From: Peptoclostridium sp.
GTDB taxonomy: Bacteria; Bacillota; Clostridia; Peptostreptococcales; Peptostreptococcaceae
Direction: 5' to 3'
Length of the DNA stretch: 64,000 nt
Assembly: GCF_009881055.1 (NCBI RefSeq)
Contig: NZ_WXFG01000029.1
Coordinates: 124,001-188,000 of the forward strand
A program made the position numbers and the translations under genes. The notes under the pieces are model-generated. The model was not told the origin of the DNA. It did not search any database and saw nothing but the letters and a program-made list of their open reading frames with translations. Positions 18,538-29,170 of the stretch are shown piece by piece. Every line of letters starts with the position of its first letter. The first letter of the stretch is position 1.

Positions 18538-21500
18538 CTATTTGCCCAGGTTGTATATTTCCACGCTGTCTGCGCTCATGTCTCTTTTTTTGATTTCAAG
18601 CAGCGCCTTTACCGTATCGAGCGATGTGAGCACCTCCACTGAGGACTCTATGGCCGCCCTTCTTATCCTGAAGCCGTCTCTTTTGGAGTCGTTGCCCTTT
18701 GTAGGCGTGTTTATCACAAAATCTATCATTCCGCTTCTTATCATATCGAGTATGTTAGGTACGCCTTCGCTTATTTTCTTGACCTGCATCACTTGTATGC
18801 TGTTCTCAGACAGCATCTTGGCGGTGCCTTCTGTGGCCATGAAATTGTACCCAATCTCCTCGAAGCCCTTGGCTATAGGCACGAATTCCTGCTTGTCGTG
18901 AGGCTTTATTGTAGCAAGTATGTTCTTTGTCTTGCTCTCTACATTCATTCCAGCCGCTATGAAGCCCTTGTAGAGCGCCTCCTGGAGCGTTCTGCCCACT
19001 CCAAGCACCTCTCCTGTCGATCTCATCTCAGGTCCAAGGCTCACCTCCACCTGAGGCAGCTTCTCTGTCGAGAATACAGGCACCTTGACTGCTATGAGCT
19101 CCGATTCCTTGTATATGCCTGTGCCATATCCGAGACCTGAAAGCTTCTCGCCCAGCATTATCCTTGTTGCAAGCTCGACTATAGGCACTCCGGTAACCTT
19201 GCTTATATAAGGCACTGTACGGCTCGAACGAGGATTGACCTCTATGATGTAGAGCTCGGATTCAAATTCGATGAACTGTATGTTTATCATGCCTGTGACC
19301 TGGAGCTCTTTGGCTATCTTTCTTGTGTAGTCGAGAACGGCGTCCTTTATTCTTTCAGAAACGTTCTGGCTTGGGTATATTGTTATGCTGTCCCCCGAGT
19401 GGACACCTGCCCTTTCAAGGTGCTCCATTATGCCGGGTATCAGCACTTCCTCGCCGTCGCATATCGCATCGACTTCTATCTCCCTGCCTGTAAGGTACCT
19501 GTCTATGAGCACCGGATTCTTGCAGTCAGCTTCAAAGGCATTCCTGAGGTAGTGCATAAGCTCCGTCTCTTCGTAGGTTATCTCCATGCCCTGTCCGCCA
19601 AGCACGTAGGAAGGCCTTACAAGCACTGGATATCCTATTTTCATCGCCTCCTGCAGACCCTCGTCGACGCTCCATACGCCCTTGCCCTTAGGCCTCTTTA
19701 TGGAAAGCTTTTCAAGCAGCTCGTCGAACTTTTCCCTGTCCTCTGCGGCGTCTATCATCTGCGGCTTGGTGCCGAGTATAGGAACATTCTTCTCATCCAG
19801 GAACTTGGCGAGCTTTATGGCCGTCTGTCCGCCGAACTGGAGTATGACTCCGTCCGGTTTCTCCTTTTCTATTATGCTCAGCACGTCCTCTTCTGTAAGC
19901 GGCTCGAAGTAGAGCTTGTCCGATATGTCGAAGTCCGTGCTGACTGTCTCGGGATTGTTGTTTACTATTATGGTCTCTATGCCCAGCTTCTTGAGTGCCA
20001 TGACGCAATGCACGCTGCAGTAGTCGAACTCTATGCCCTGTCCTATCCTTATCGGTCCCGAGCCTATTACCATTACCTTCTTCTTGTCGCTCACCTCGAC
20101 CTCGTCGTACTCGTCGTATGTCGAGTAGTAGTAAGGCGAGAGCGCCTCAAACTCTCCGGCGCAGGTGTCAACCATCTTGTATACGGGCATTATGTTCCAC
20201 ATCTTTCTCATCTCGTATATGTGGTTAGGCGATACGCCCATGAATTTCGCTATGGCCTTGTCTGAGAAGCCTTTTTTCTTGAGAAGAAGCAGCCAGTCCT
20301 TGCCCATTGCATCTAAGCTGGCACCCTTTAGCTTCTCTTCCTGCTCGACTATCCATTTAATCTTGTTTATGAAGAACTCGTCCATGCCCGTTATCTCGCA
20401 CACCTTCTCGAGCCTGTAGTCTCTTCTTATCATCTCGGCTATGTCGAATATCCTCTCGTCATCCGGAACTACCACTCTTTCCTTTAGCTCCTTGAGGGTT
20501 CTGCCCTTTGAGGCCTCAAGCTCGAGCCCAAACTGTCCTATCTCCAGGGATCTTACGCCTTTCAGGAAGGCCGACTCGAAATTGTTGCCTATCGCCATGA
20601 CTTCTCCAGTTGCCATCATCTTAGTGCCCAGAAGCTTCTTGGCTCCCTTGAATTTGTCAAAAGGCCACTTTGGTATCTTTACTACCACGTAGTCGAGCGA
20701 AGGCTCAAAGCAAGCGTATGTCTTTTGAGTGACTGCATTTTTGATCTCGTCCAGGCCGTAGCCAAGGGCTATCTTGGCCGCAACCTTGGCTATTGGGTAG
20801 CCTGTAGCCTTTGATGCAAGCGCCGAGGAGCGCGAAACCCTAGGGTTTATCTCTATTACGGCGTACTCGAAGCTCTCCGGATGAAGCGCGAACTGCACGT
20901 TGCAGCCGCCTTCCACCTTTATGGCGTTAATTATGTCTATGGCTGCGCTTCTTAGCATCTGGTGCTCCTTGTCGGAGAGCGTCTGCGTCGGCGCCACTAC
21001 AATGCTGTCTCCCGTGTGGACTCCCACAGGGTCTATGTTTTCCATGTTGCACACTGTTATGCAGTTGCCCATGGCGTCTCTCATTACCTCATACTCTATC
21101 TCTTTCCAGCCTTTAATGCATTTTTCAAGCAAGACCTGGCCTACGCGGCTTAGCGAAAGCCCCTGGGCGAGTATTTCGGCAAGCTCCTGCTCGTCCTCAG
21201 CTATTCCGCCGCCTGTGCCTCCAAGGGTGTACGCCGGCCTTACTACGACCGGATAGCCTATCTTGGATGCGAAGGCGTGGCCTTCCTCTATGCTTGTGAC
21301 TATCTCACTTTCTATTACAGGCTGGCTGATCCTCTCCATGAGCTTCTTGAAGCCTTCCCTGTCTTCGCCTTCCTTTATGGCTTCAACTGAGGTTCCTATG
21401 ACACGAACTCCGTACTTTTCGAGTATGCCCGCATCGTGGAGCTCCACCGCCATGTTGAGGCCTGTCTGTCCGCCCATTCCTGCAAGCAGGCTGTCTGGTT

Positions 21501-21744
21501 TTTCCTTGGCTATTACCTTCTCTATGAATTCTATATTTATTGGCTCTATATACACCTTGTCGGCGATTTCTCTGTCTGTCATTATTGTGGCCGGGTTGCT
21601 GTTGACAAGCACAACCTCTATGCCTTCCTCTTTGAGCGCCTGGCAGGCCTGAGTGCCCGAATAGTCGAATTCTGCCGCCTGGCCTATTACTATTGGTCCC
21701 GACCCTATTACTAAAACCTTCTTTATGCTGTTGTCCTTTGGCAT
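18538..21744 (-). CDS. carB: Carbamoyl-phosphate synthase large subunit
   Basis: A 1068-residue enzyme with two homologous ATP-grasp halves. The first half phosphorylates bicarbonate and the second phosphorylates carbamate; ammonia comes from glutamine through CarA. The N-half begins [23 protein letters not shown] and the C-half repeats the pattern as [20 protein letters not shown] near residue 556. The MGS-like regulatory domain forms the last 130 or so residues ([22 protein letters not shown]). Length is normal. It lies 13 bases after carA. The product feeds pyrimidine and arginine synthesis; the PyrR-type leader upstream suggests pyrimidine control. Confidence 0.97.
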   Translation of the reverse strand: MPKDNSIKKVLVIGSGPIVIGQAAEFDYSGTQACQALKEEGIEVVLVNSNPATIMTDREIADKVYIEPINIEFIEKVIAKEKPDSLLAGMGGQTGLNMAVELHDAGILEKYGVRVIGTSVEAIKEGEDREGFKKLMERISQPVIESEIVTSIEEGHAFASKIGYPVVVRPAYTLGGTGGGIAEDEQELAEILAQGLSLSRVGQVLLEKCIKGWKEIEYEVMRDAMGNCITVCNMENIDPVGVHTGDSIVVAPTQTLSDKEHQMLRSAAIDIINAIKVEGGCNVQFALHPESFEYAVIEINPRVSRSSALASKATGYPIAKVAAKIALGYGLDEIKNAVTQKTYACFEPSLDYVVVKIPKWPFDKFKGAKKLLGTKMMATGEVMAIGNNFESAFLKGVRSLEIGQFGLELEASKGRTLKELKERVVVPDDERIFDIAEMIRRDYRLEKVCEITGMDEFFINKIKWIVEQEEKLKGASLDAMGKDWLLLLKKKGFSDKAIAKFMGVSPNHIYEMRKMWNIMPVYKMVDTCAGEFEALSPYYYSTYDEYDEVEVSDKKKVMVIGSGPIRIGQGIEFDYCSVHCVMALKKLGIETIIVNNNPETVSTDFDISDKLYFEPLTEEDVLSIIEKEKPDGVILQFGGQTAIKLAKFLDEKNVPILGTKPQMIDAAEDREKFDELLEKLSIKRPKGKGVWSVDEGLQEAMKIGYPVLVRPSYVLGGQGMEITYEETELMHYLRNAFEADCKNPVLIDRYLTGREIEVDAICDGEEVLIPGIMEHLERAGVHSGDSITIYPSQNVSERIKDAVLDYTRKIAKELQVTGMINIQFIEFESELYIIEVNPRSSRTVPYISKVTGVPIVELATRIMLGEKLSGLGYGTGIYKESELIAVKVPVFSTEKLPQVEVSLGPEMRSTGEVLGVGRTLQEALYKGFIAAGMNVESKTKNILATIKPHDKQEFVPIAKGFEEIGYNFMATEGTAKMLSENSIQVMQVKKISEGVPNILDMIRSGMIDFVINTPTKGNDSKRDGFRIRRAAIESSVEVLTSLDTVKALLEIKKRDMSADSVEIYNLGK

Positions 21745-21757
21745 CGTCTTCCCCCCC

Positions 21758-22807
21758 TTAAATCATTTCTACGAATCTGTTGAATATAACATCCTGCATG
21801 TCCCTTGGTCCAGGGCATGCCTCCGGGTGGTACTGCACGCTGAACACCGGAAGAGTCTTGTGCTTCATGCCCTCCACAGTACCGTCGTTCATGCTTATGT
21901 GCGTGACCTCCATGTCCTGAGGAAGAGTGTCCACGTAGTAGCCGTGGTTTTGTGATGTGATATACACCCTTCCCGTCTCTAGATCCTTTACAGGGTGGTT
22001 GCAGCCTCTGTGTCCGAACTTTAGCTTTGCTGTGCTGCCGCCGAAGGCCCATGCCAGCAGCTGGTGGCCAAGGCATATGCCTATTACAGGCTTGCTTTCT
22101 GCCACAGTCTTTATCATATCCACAATCTCCGGAAGGTCCGCAGGATCTCCGGGTCCGTTTGAAAGGAAGAGTGCGTCAGGATTTACGGAGAGTATCTCCT
22201 GCGCACTTGAAAACGCAGGGAAAACAGTCAGCTTACAGCCCCTTTTCTGGAAGGACCTTAGTATGTTGGCCTTTATGCCGCAGTCAAGCACGGCGATGTG
22301 TTTATTGACGCCTTCTATCACGTAAGGCTCCTTGACCGAAACCGTCCTTACTGCCTCCCTGTTGCAGAAGGCATCAAGTCTTTCCTTTACCTCGCTCTGA
22401 GTGAGGTCCTTGAGCGTTATTATGCCCTTCATTGTACCGTGGTTTCGCAGTATCTTTGTAAGCGCCCTTGTGTCTATGCCCTCAAGGCCCATTATTCCAT
22501 TTTGCCTCAGGTAGCCGTCGAGCTTCATTTCGTATCTGAAGTTGTTGGGGTTGTCGCACTTTTCCCTGACTATGAACGCTTTTACCTTTGCCGAAGACGA
22601 CTCCATGTCCTCGAGGTTTATGCCGTAGTTGCCCACAAGCGGGTATGTCATAGTTACTATCTGGCCGTAATATGAAGGGTCTGTCAGCACCTCCTCGTAT
22701 CCTGTCATACCCGTGTTGAACACGACCTCGCCCACACTCTCGTGTATGTGTCCGAATGCGCTGCCCTCAAATACAACGCCGTTTTCCAGTATAAGTTTTG
22801 CTTTCAT
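21758..22807 (-). CDS. carA: Carbamoyl-phosphate synthase small subunit
   Basis: A 349-residue glutamine amidotransferase that releases ammonia from glutamine for CarB. The N-terminal half has [15 protein letters not shown] and the [14 protein letters not shown] signature. The class I amidotransferase domain holds the nucleophile cysteine in [10 protein letters not shown], and the catalytic His/Glu in [11 protein letters not shown]. Length is normal. It is preceded by a leader of about 270 bases with a PyrR-type attenuator. Confidence 0.97.
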   Translation of the reverse strand: MKAKLILENGVVFEGSAFGHIHESVGEVVFNTGMTGYEEVLTDPSYYGQIVTMTYPLVGNYGINLEDMESSSAKVKAFIVREKCDNPNNFRYEMKLDGYLRQNGIMGLEGIDTRALTKILRNHGTMKGIITLKDLTQSEVKERLDAFCNREAVRTVSVKEPYVIEGVNKHIAVLDCGIKANILRSFQKRGCKLTVFPAFSSAQEILSVNPDALFLSNGPGDPADLPEIVDMIKTVAESKPVIGICLGHQLLAWAFGGSTAKLKFGHRGCNHPVKDLETGRVYITSQNHGYYVDTLPQDMEVTHISMNDGTVEGMKHKTLPVFSVQYHPEACPGPRDMQDVIFNRFVEMI

Positions 22808-23068
22808 ATATTATGGCCTCCCTCTCTACGCAGAAAAAGGACAGCCAAGAGAATTGTAGCTTCTCTTTTCTGTCCTTTTTATATCATTATTAATCACAAA
22901 AAAAGGCATGCACGCCATACCGATTTTGCCATCTATTGATTTTTTCACATCAAAAAAACGCGCAGTTATGCACTTCATAACTTGTCATCTCCCTTTCTGG
23001 CCTCTCTGGACCAATTTAAAGCTAAATAACAGACTTATGGAATATGTTCTTGTATTTGCATTGTAGTT
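22808..23068 (-). promoter_or_regulatory. PyrR-type attenuator leader of carAB
   Basis: On the minus strand the leader contains TCCAGAGAGGCCAGAAAGG (about 23012-22994), which closely matches the conserved PyrR binding loop of Gram-positive pyr operons. Downstream a terminator hairpin (22833-22881) is formed by AAAAAGGACAG and CTGTCCTTTTT with an inner AGAGAA/TTCTCT stem, ending about 25 bases before carA. By the established mechanism, UMP-loaded PyrR would bind the loop and favour termination. The pyrR gene itself is not in this window. Confidence 0.8.
22833..22881 (-). terminator. Attenuator terminator hairpin before carA
   Basis: A long stem with an 11-bp outer arm and a 6-bp inner arm, with TTTTT at its minus-strand end. 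It is the termination element of the PyrR-type leader. Confidence 0.8.
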
Positions 23069-23069
23069 A

Positions 23070-23098
23070 ATTTTAGTTTATACAGGCACTTTTGTCAA
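23070..23098 (-). promoter_or_regulatory. Putative sigma-A promoter of carAB
   Basis: On the minus strand a perfect TTGACA (23098-23093) and TAAAAT (23075-23070) are exactly 17 bases apart, directly after the pta terminator and before the PyrR-type leader. Confidence 0.65.
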
Positions 23099-23126
23099 CA
23101 GCATATTTCGCATTATTTTTGTACAC

Positions 23127-23179
23127 AAAAAGCCCCGGGTATATGGAATGCTGTAAACGCATGCCGTACTCCCGGGACT
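23127..23179 (-). terminator. Rho-independent terminator of pta
   Basis: On the minus strand GTCCCGGG pairs with CCCGGGGC, enclosing a smaller GCATGC-containing hairpin, and TTTTT follows. It starts a few bases past the pta stop codon. Confidence 0.75.
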
Positions 23180-23185
23180 GATTTA

Positions 23186-24181
23186 CTAACCCTGCATTTG
23201 AGCTTGAACAGCTGTTATAGCTACTGTTCCAACTATGTCAGCGGCTGAGCAGCCTCTTGAAAGGTCATTGACAGGCTTGGCAAGTCCCTGAGTAGCAGGT
23301 CCGTATGCCTCAGCCTTTGCAAGTCTTTGCACAAGCTTGTAGCCTATGTTTCCAGCATTTATGTCAGGGAATATAAGCACGTTGGCTTTTCCTGCAACTT
23401 CGCTGTTTGGAGATTTTTGCTTTCCAACCTTCTCAACTATTGCAGCATCAAGCTGAAGCTCTCCGTCAAGCTTAAGGTCTGGAGCCAGCTCTCTTGCTAT
23501 CTTAGTAGCCTCTACAACCTTGTCCACCTTCTCGTGAGATGCGCTTCCCATTGTCGAGAATGAAAGCATTGCAACAGTAGGGTCTCCTCCCACTAGTGCC
23601 TTGTATGAATTTGCAGAGCTTATGGCTATGTGGGCCATTTCTTCCGCTGTCGGGTCTATGTTAAGTGCGCAGTCTGCAAATACGAAAGTTCCGTTGTCGC
23701 CGAATTCGCAGTTAGGAACCTGCATAACAAAGAATGTAGATACTATCTTTGTTCCAGGAGCCGTCTTTATTATCTGAAGCGCTGGTCTTAGTATGTCTGC
23801 AGTCGAGTGTATAGCTCCTGCAACCATTCCGTCTGCAAGACCTTTCTTTACAAGCATGCAGCCGAAGAATACAGGATCAAGCATTGCAGCTGCAGCCTTC
23901 TCCTCAGTCATTCCCTTGGCTTTTCTCATCTCATAGAAAGTCTGCACGAAATCTTCAGTATACTCAGAATTGGCAGGGTCTATGAAAGTAGCCTTGTCGA
24001 TTTCAAAGCCGTTTGCAAGCTTCATTATCTCATCCTTGTTGCCCACAAGTATGACATTTGCTATCTCTTCCTTGAGTATTGTGGCAGTTGCCTCAAGAGT
24101 TCTTATCTCAAGAGCTTCTGGAAGTACTATTGTTTTCTTCTGGCTTCTTGCAGTTTCCTTGATTTTTTCTAGAAAATTCAC
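23186..24181 (-). CDS. pta: Phosphate acetyltransferase
   Basis: A 331-residue cytoplasmic enzyme converting acetyl-CoA and phosphate to acetyl phosphate, normally used with acetate kinase to make ATP in fermentation. Typical segments are TIVLPEALEIRTLEA, the MVAGAIHSTADILRPALQII region and the C-terminal LIFPDINAGNIGYKLVQRLA. It is the short single-domain type. AGAGGGGGA precedes the ATG. Acetate kinase is not adjacent; the gene is transcribed alone with its own terminator. The related phosphate butyryltransferase is less likely given the overall match. Confidence 0.93.
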   Translation of the reverse strand: MNFLEKIKETARSQKKTIVLPEALEIRTLEATATILKEEIANVILVGNKDEIMKLANGFEIDKATFIDPANSEYTEDFVQTFYEMRKAKGMTEEKAAAAMLDPVFFGCMLVKKGLADGMVAGAIHSTADILRPALQIIKTAPGTKIVSTFFVMQVPNCEFGDNGTFVFADCALNIDPTAEEMAHIAISSANSYKALVGGDPTVAMLSFSTMGSASHEKVDKVVEATKIARELAPDLKLDGELQLDAAIVEKVGKQKSPNSEVAGKANVLIFPDINAGNIGYKLVQRLAKAEAYGPATQGLAKPVNDLSRGCSAADIVGTVAITAVQAQMQG

Positions 24182-24300
24182 GAAAAATCCCCCTCTTCAG
24201 ATGTTAAAAATTTTTCAAATATTCACTCCTTTTATTATAAGGCAATTGAAATGACTATACAATATCAGTTCGTTATTTTTTTGATAATTTTTCATCTGTA

Positions 24301-25944
24301 TTATTCGGCCGGAGAGTACATCTTCTCGTAATATTCGTTTATCATCCTTTTTATATCGAAAGCGTCCCAGGTAGTGCTTATGCTGCTCCTCATCATCTCT
24401 ACCCATCTTTGCCTGTCCTCGTAGTAAGTAGGGGCCACGTGCTTGTCGAAGACCTCCATGAGCTTTTTCCTGTCCCATTCGTCGGCCACGGCCGGGTCTT
24501 TGGATTCGAAGCCGTCTCCGAACTGCCAGCCGTTGATTCCGTCTATGCAGCACTCAGGCCACCAGCCGTCGAGCACGCTGAGGTTGAGCACTCCGTTCAT
24601 CGCGGCCTTCATTCCAGAGGTTCCGCTGGCCTCGTTGGGGCGTCTTGGGGTGTTGAGCCATATGTCGCAGCCCTGCACGAGCCTCTGGGCTATCTCCATG
24701 TCGTAGTTTTTTATGAATGCGACATTATGAGGGTATTTTTTTGTGAAGGCTATCAGATTTTCCAGCATCCTCTTGCCGCCGTCGTCTAGCGGATGGGCCT
24801 TTCCCGAAAATATTATCTGAACGTTCCATTTTTTGACCATTGCTTCGAAATCCTCTATTCTCCTGAGGAAAAGGTCAGGTCTTTTGTAGTCTACCGCCCT
24901 TCTTGCAAAGCCGATAGTTATGTTTTCCTCAAGCAGCTTCTGGCCGGTTCTCTTGTGAACAAAACCCAGGAGTCTTTTCTTGTTATCCTGGTGCAGCCTC
25001 CAAAGCGTCTCACCGTCATCAATGTGCTTGTGCAGCCTCATGTCCACCCATGTGGGCTTGTGTATTCCGTTTGTGATGGGGATAATATAAGGCCTGTCCT
25101 GGATATCCTTCCACATGCTGTTCGCGGTGATAGCATGCAGCCTGGAAACGGCGTTCGCCGTCTTGCACAGCCTCAGGCCCGCAACTGTCATGTTGAACGG
25201 GCTGCCCCCTATAAGCTCAAGCTGCTGCTCGCTCAGACCAATATTGGCCCCCATGTACATGATTGAGTTTATTGGGTGCTTTTCGTTGCCTTCCTTGACC
25301 GGGGTATGGGTTGTGAACACAATCTGCTCTCTTGTTCGCTCCAATGCCGCTTCAAAGCTCATGCCGCCTGTCAGTTTCTCCCTTATGAGCTCAAAGCCTG
25401 CAAATGCCGCATGGCCCTCGTTGAAGTGGTATACGTCTATTTCTATGCCCAGTTTTCGAAGCGCCTTTACACCGCCTATACCCAGCACTATCTCCTGTGC
25501 CAGACGTTCCTCCTCAACTCCTCCGTACAGCCTTGAGGTTATCCACCTTAGCTTGACAGCTCCGTTTTCATTCTCGGGTATGTCGGTATCGAGCAAGTAT
25601 ACAGGACTGTTGCCGAAGCAGTCAAGCTTCCAGACCTTGCATGCCACGTCTTTGTCCTTGACCTTTACGCTCACCTTGACTCCCGTATCCTGGAGAAAGT
25701 CGTATTCGTAGTTGCAGTATTTGTCATGCACCCTTCCGGTCTTGTCTACGGCCTGGCCTCCATAGCCCTGTTTCCACAATATCCCTATTCCTATTACGCT
25801 GCAGGATGAATCCTTTGCCGCCTTCATATAGTCGCCCGCAAGTATCCCGAGCCCTCCTGCGAATGTCTTCATGGAGCTTTGCAAGGCGTACTCCATGCAG
25901 AAATAGGCTACGCGAGGCGTCTGCTTGCATGGTTGCTTCTTCAT
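24301..25944 (-). CDS. glgP: Alpha-glucan phosphorylase (short form)
   Basis: The 547-residue enzyme releases glucose 1-phosphate from glycogen or maltodextrin. It belongs to the shorter alpha-glucan phosphorylase branch: the N-terminus reads VAYFCMEYALQSSMKTFAGG. The PLP lysine is the K of ASGTSGMKAAMNGVLNLS. FNEGHAAF and the GRKA-like segment FSGKAHPLDDGG are also typical. The classic phosphorylase is above 800 residues; this branch lacks the long regulatory N-terminus. No other glycogen genes are in the window. It lies 20 bases downstream of the flavoprotein gene and may be part of the same transcript. Confidence 0.9.
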   Translation of the reverse strand: MKKQPCKQTPRVAYFCMEYALQSSMKTFAGGLGILAGDYMKAAKDSSCSVIGIGILWKQGYGGQAVDKTGRVHDKYCNYEYDFLQDTGVKVSVKVKDKDVACKVWKLDCFGNSPVYLLDTDIPENENGAVKLRWITSRLYGGVEEERLAQEIVLGIGGVKALRKLGIEIDVYHFNEGHAAFAGFELIREKLTGGMSFEAALERTREQIVFTTHTPVKEGNEKHPINSIMYMGANIGLSEQQLELIGGSPFNMTVAGLRLCKTANAVSRLHAITANSMWKDIQDRPYIIPITNGIHKPTWVDMRLHKHIDDGETLWRLHQDNKKRLLGFVHKRTGQKLLEENITIGFARRAVDYKRPDLFLRRIEDFEAMVKKWNVQIIFSGKAHPLDDGGKRMLENLIAFTKKYPHNVAFIKNYDMEIAQRLVQGCDIWLNTPRRPNEASGTSGMKAAMNGVLNLSVLDGWWPECCIDGINGWQFGDGFESKDPAVADEWDRKKLMEVFDKHVAPTYYEDRQRWVEMMRSSISTTWDAFDIKRMINEYYEKMYSPAE

Positions 25945-25963
25945 GTCAACACCCCTCTCAATC

Positions 25964-26560
25964 CTAGCCTTCCAGTTTTACCTTTCTGGCCTCTTCGATT
26001 ACCCTAAGCGATATCCTTTCTATCTCATCAAGCGTAGCCTTGTCCTCCCAAGCGTTCACTCTGTCCGAATCCGGGATCCTGAGCATTTCAATGAGTTTTG
26101 TATTTATTACCTTGAAGAAAAGGTCCATTATGAGCTCGGCCGAAGTGAACTGGTCTTCATACCCCTTGGCCCCAGCCACAGCTATGAAAGCGCCGAATCT
26201 TTTCTTGCTCCTGTCAATGGCCGGCTGCTTCAGATCATACTTGCTGGCGTAGAGCGACTGGAAGCGGTCTATGAACATTTTGAGCTGCCCAGATACCGAA
26301 TTGAAATATATGGGCGAGACAATTATGGTAGCATCAGAAGGATCGAATTTTTTGACAGTCGACGTGCTCTCGTCATTTTTGAAGCACACTCCCGTCCTGC
26401 TGCATACTCCACAGCCTATGCAGGGCGTCATATCAAGCCTGGCTACGTCAATTATTTCATGGTCGACGCCGTTTTTTTCCATTATGCCGGCTATATACCT
26501 GGCTATGTTGTAGCTGTTCTTTTGCAGCCTCGGACTTCCGTTTACAATAAGCACTTTCAT
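25964..26560 (-). CDS. NAD(P)H-dependent FMN reductase/flavodoxin-like protein with cysteine cluster
   Basis: A 198-residue flavodoxin-fold protein. VLIVNGSPRLQKNSYN at the start is the FMN phosphate-binding loop of the NADPH-dependent FMN reductase (Fld_2) family. CIGCGVCSRTGVC (about residues 47-59) suggests an Fe-S cluster or reactive cysteines, as in iron-sulfur flavoproteins. It probably moves electrons to quinones, metals or redox partners; the substrate is unknown. Its ATG overlaps the stop codon of the SpoIIE-type phosphatase as TAATG, so translation is coupled. Confidence 0.82.
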   Translation of the reverse strand: MKVLIVNGSPRLQKNSYNIARYIAGIMEKNGVDHEIIDVARLDMTPCIGCGVCSRTGVCFKNDESTSTVKKFDPSDATIIVSPIYFNSVSGQLKMFIDRFQSLYASKYDLKQPAIDRSKKRFGAFIAVAGAKGYEDQFTSAELIMDLFFKVINTKLIEMLRIPDSDRVNAWEDKATLDEIERISLRVIEEARKVKLEG

Positions 26561-28329
26561 TATACTTCTCCCCTTTCATCTGACTTCTTGTACAGCAGGA
26601 GTATAAAATCGTCATCCAGACTGGATTTGCCTGCAAAATCATATATTTCCTCTTCGAAATTCCTGAAAATCTGTTCGGCTCCAAACCTGTAGCTGCTTTT
26701 CAAAAATTCCTTGAGTCTGTCTATCCCGTAGTATTCTCCCTTGCTGTTCTGGGCTTCTATTATTCCATCAGTATAGTACGCCACAAGCTCATACCCGCCA
26801 AGCTCGTATTCGCACTCCTCGTAATCAGCGTCGCTGAGGACGCCGATTGGTATTCCCTTTTCTATGTTCATCTCCTCTGCGTATGCTGTCCCCTCTTCCA
26901 GTCTTATGCCTATTGGATGAAGGTGGCCTGCATTCGAGGAGACTATGCGGTTTCTTCTTACATCGAATATAGCCGCCCTCGCAGTGGCAAAAACATTAGT
27001 CTTGTCAAAGTCTTCATACAGCATGCTATTAATTTTCGAGAGTATTGCTCCGGTACTGTTTTCCTGCTGCATCAATATTCTCAGGGCGCCCTTTATCATG
27101 GCGCTGAAATAGTTGGACAGGAGTCCGTGCCCCATCACGTCTGCAAGGAATATGCCCACCCTGTCGTCTTCCATCTCGAAAATCTTGCAAAAGTCGCCGC
27201 CGACCTGCTGCGAAGTCCTGTGCAGGAAGGATATTTCGCCCCTGCCTGACATGTTCAGACTGTTGTTGTTCATTATCAGCTTTTGCTGCTCCGATACTAT
27301 CTCGAGCTCTTTTTCAAGAATCTTATGCTTTATGACCTCTTTGGATGTGAGGCTTATTTCTATGCCTATAAGTATCTGGGATGCGAATATTCCCAGTATG
27401 CTCTTCTCCTCATCAAGGTATTCCTCAGCATTGGCTGCCACTATATGGCCCACTATCCTGTCGCCTTTTTTGAGCTTATATACGGCTAGCGCTTTTATGT
27501 CCGGATCTATTTGCTTCCAGGACTCATCGGGCTCATTGAAAAGCCTGACCTCGTCGATATCGCCATAGCTGCCGCTGCCGGCTATGCTCTCGAGCACCTT
27601 CAAAAGCTCGAGCTCGTCGCCGTATCTGCTCATTGCCTGTATTTCAGCTATGCTGTCGTCGATTATTATCATACTACTCTTGCTTCTGGTTATGTCGCAA
27701 AGCAACCTGACTGCAAGGCTCAGAAAATCGTCTATACCCTCATACTCGTAAAGCTGCCTCAGGCTCCTGCTCATGCTGTTCACGGCTTCCTTGAGCCTCT
27801 TTATTATGTTTTCCACCCTCAGGTTTCTTCTTCCGTTTTCAAGAAAAAGCTCCATAAGGCTTGTAGTCGAAAGTACAAAATCAAAATCATCTGCGCTTCC
27901 CCGCTCATCGCCCTTGAAGCACGCAACAAAGCCTTCGGCCTTGTTATATAGCCTAATAGGAAACACATCTATATGCGCCGCCTCGCCCATGCCTGTAAGC
28001 CTGCTTATCTCATCGTTGAAAAAATCGCCTTTTTTAATCCGCATGCTCCTCGAGCGCGGTTTCGTCAGAGCTTCTCTCTCCAGCGCGGGAATCTGGTCTA
28101 TGCTGAGCCTGGATTCAAACTTGTCTCCGGTCTCAGCGTTCATTGATATAAGCTGCATAAAGCCATCCTCAGCTTCACCAAAAAAAACAACTATCACGGC
28201 TTCATAGCTTGTGGCTGTTACAAGCGCCTCTATTACTATGTCTTTTATCTCGTTAAAGTTTTTTGCGGCGGAAATTGCTTTGAAAATTTCTATGACGTTC
28301 AGCTTGTTAAAGCTCATGCAGTATCTCAC
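26560..28329 (-). CDS. GAF-domain SpoIIE/RsbU-type serine phosphatase
   Basis: A 589-residue cytoplasmic protein. Two GAF-like sensory regions lie at about 10-165 and 195-335, joined by helices, and a PP2C-type SpoIIE domain occupies about 365-585. The metal-binding aspartates are seen in QQVGGDFCKIF, FLADVMGHGLLS and YYTDGIIEAQN. Such phosphatases dephosphorylate anti-anti-sigma factors and so turn on alternative sigma factors; no partner STAS or anti-sigma gene lies nearby. GTG at 28329 is the start, 6 bases after GGAGGGG. It is translationally coupled to the flavoprotein gene that follows. Confidence 0.88.
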   Translation of the reverse strand: MRYCMSFNKLNVIEIFKAISAAKNFNEIKDIVIEALVTATSYEAVIVVFFGEAEDGFMQLISMNAETGDKFESRLSIDQIPALEREALTKPRSRSMRIKKGDFFNDEISRLTGMGEAAHIDVFPIRLYNKAEGFVACFKGDERGSADDFDFVLSTTSLMELFLENGRRNLRVENIIKRLKEAVNSMSRSLRQLYEYEGIDDFLSLAVRLLCDITRSKSSMIIIDDSIAEIQAMSRYGDELELLKVLESIAGSGSYGDIDEVRLFNEPDESWKQIDPDIKALAVYKLKKGDRIVGHIVAANAEEYLDEEKSILGIFASQILIGIEISLTSKEVIKHKILEKELEIVSEQQKLIMNNNSLNMSGRGEISFLHRTSQQVGGDFCKIFEMEDDRVGIFLADVMGHGLLSNYFSAMIKGALRILMQQENSTGAILSKINSMLYEDFDKTNVFATARAAIFDVRRNRIVSSNAGHLHPIGIRLEEGTAYAEEMNIEKGIPIGVLSDADYEECEYELGGYELVAYYTDGIIEAQNSKGEYYGIDRLKEFLKSSYRFGAEQIFRNFEEEIYDFAGKSSLDDDFILLLYKKSDERGEV

Positions 28330-28408
28330 TAGAATCCCCTCCAGAAGGAACTCAAAATTTAACGAACATTCAATTATATTATATCATTATGTTGATGCAT
28401 CTGGTTAA

Positions 28409-29083
28409 TTAAGTTAGCAAATCCTTAATGTGAGAATTCGTTTGTGCAAACTGCGTTTTTCCAAGCCTGTGTGCTGCAAGTGCGGCCAAGGCACAGGCTG
28501 AAAGCGTGGAAAGGAATATCACAAGCGCCGCATCAGAGAAAAAGCTTATCGGCATTATATTTATTATTATGCTGTCTGCCGGGTCAAGCAGCCAGTAGTC
28601 GTTTGTGAAAAACACCTCATGAAATATCGTGAAAAAATATTCATAATTCGTTGCAGCGGCCGCCGCAAAAGCTGTAAATGCCGTCATGATAAATACTAGC
28701 CAGACGGCAAAGCGTCTTGAAACAGCTCTGAGTTCGCGCCTTATTGCGATTGCAATCAGAGCAAATGCAGCCACCATCCAGTTTCTCATGCCGCCAAAGA
28801 ATTGGAACAGGCCCCTGACGTCTGCCATGTGCGCTGTTTCCCTTTGCGTGAATATATTGGAGCCTCCCGCTTCATAATAAAGGTTCTCGCTTTTGCCGCC
28901 CAGGTATTCGATTACTGCCCCTGTAACTCCATCCACCTCTTTCCTGCCGAATTCAGAGTAGGTACCGTTCTTTTCGTATTCATATGAATAAAACGGAGTG
29001 CTCACGGCCAGCGCGGAAAATGATGTTATGAGCACGGACAGGAAGAAAATTGCCGCCATGAGCATCCCAGCAAATGATTTCAA
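28409..29083 (-). CDS. TIGR01906/DUF1461 family integral membrane protein
   Basis: A 224-residue membrane protein with about four hydrophobic segments: one at the N-terminus (about 5-28), two in the middle (about 100-115 and 125-147) and one near 180-205. The loop after the first segment carries the HMADVRGLF stretch typical of this family of unknown function found in clostridia and lactobacilli. AAGGGAGG precedes the ATG. It is a single gene between the SpoIIE-type phosphatase and hpt. Confidence 0.8.
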   Translation of the reverse strand: MKSFAGMLMAAIFFLSVLITSFSALAVSTPFYSYEYEKNGTYSEFGRKEVDGVTGAVIEYLGGKSENLYYEAGGSNIFTQRETAHMADVRGLFQFFGGMRNWMVAAFALIAIAIRRELRAVSRRFAVWLVFIMTAFTAFAAAAATNYEYFFTIFHEVFFTNDYWLLDPADSIIINIMPISFFSDAALVIFLSTLSACALAALAAHRLGKTQFAQTNSHIKDLLT

Positions 29084-29121
29084 CTAAGCCGCCTCCCTTC
29101 ATCCTGATATAATGGTATAAT

Positions 29122-29150
29122 GCAAAAAACCGCTGTATGAATACAGCGGC
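29122..29150 (-). terminator. Rho-independent terminator of hpt
   Basis: On the minus strand CCGCTGTA pairs perfectly with TACAGCGG around TTCA, followed by TTTTTT. Confidence 0.85.
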
Positions 29151-29170
29151 AAATTATTGCTACGATTTTC

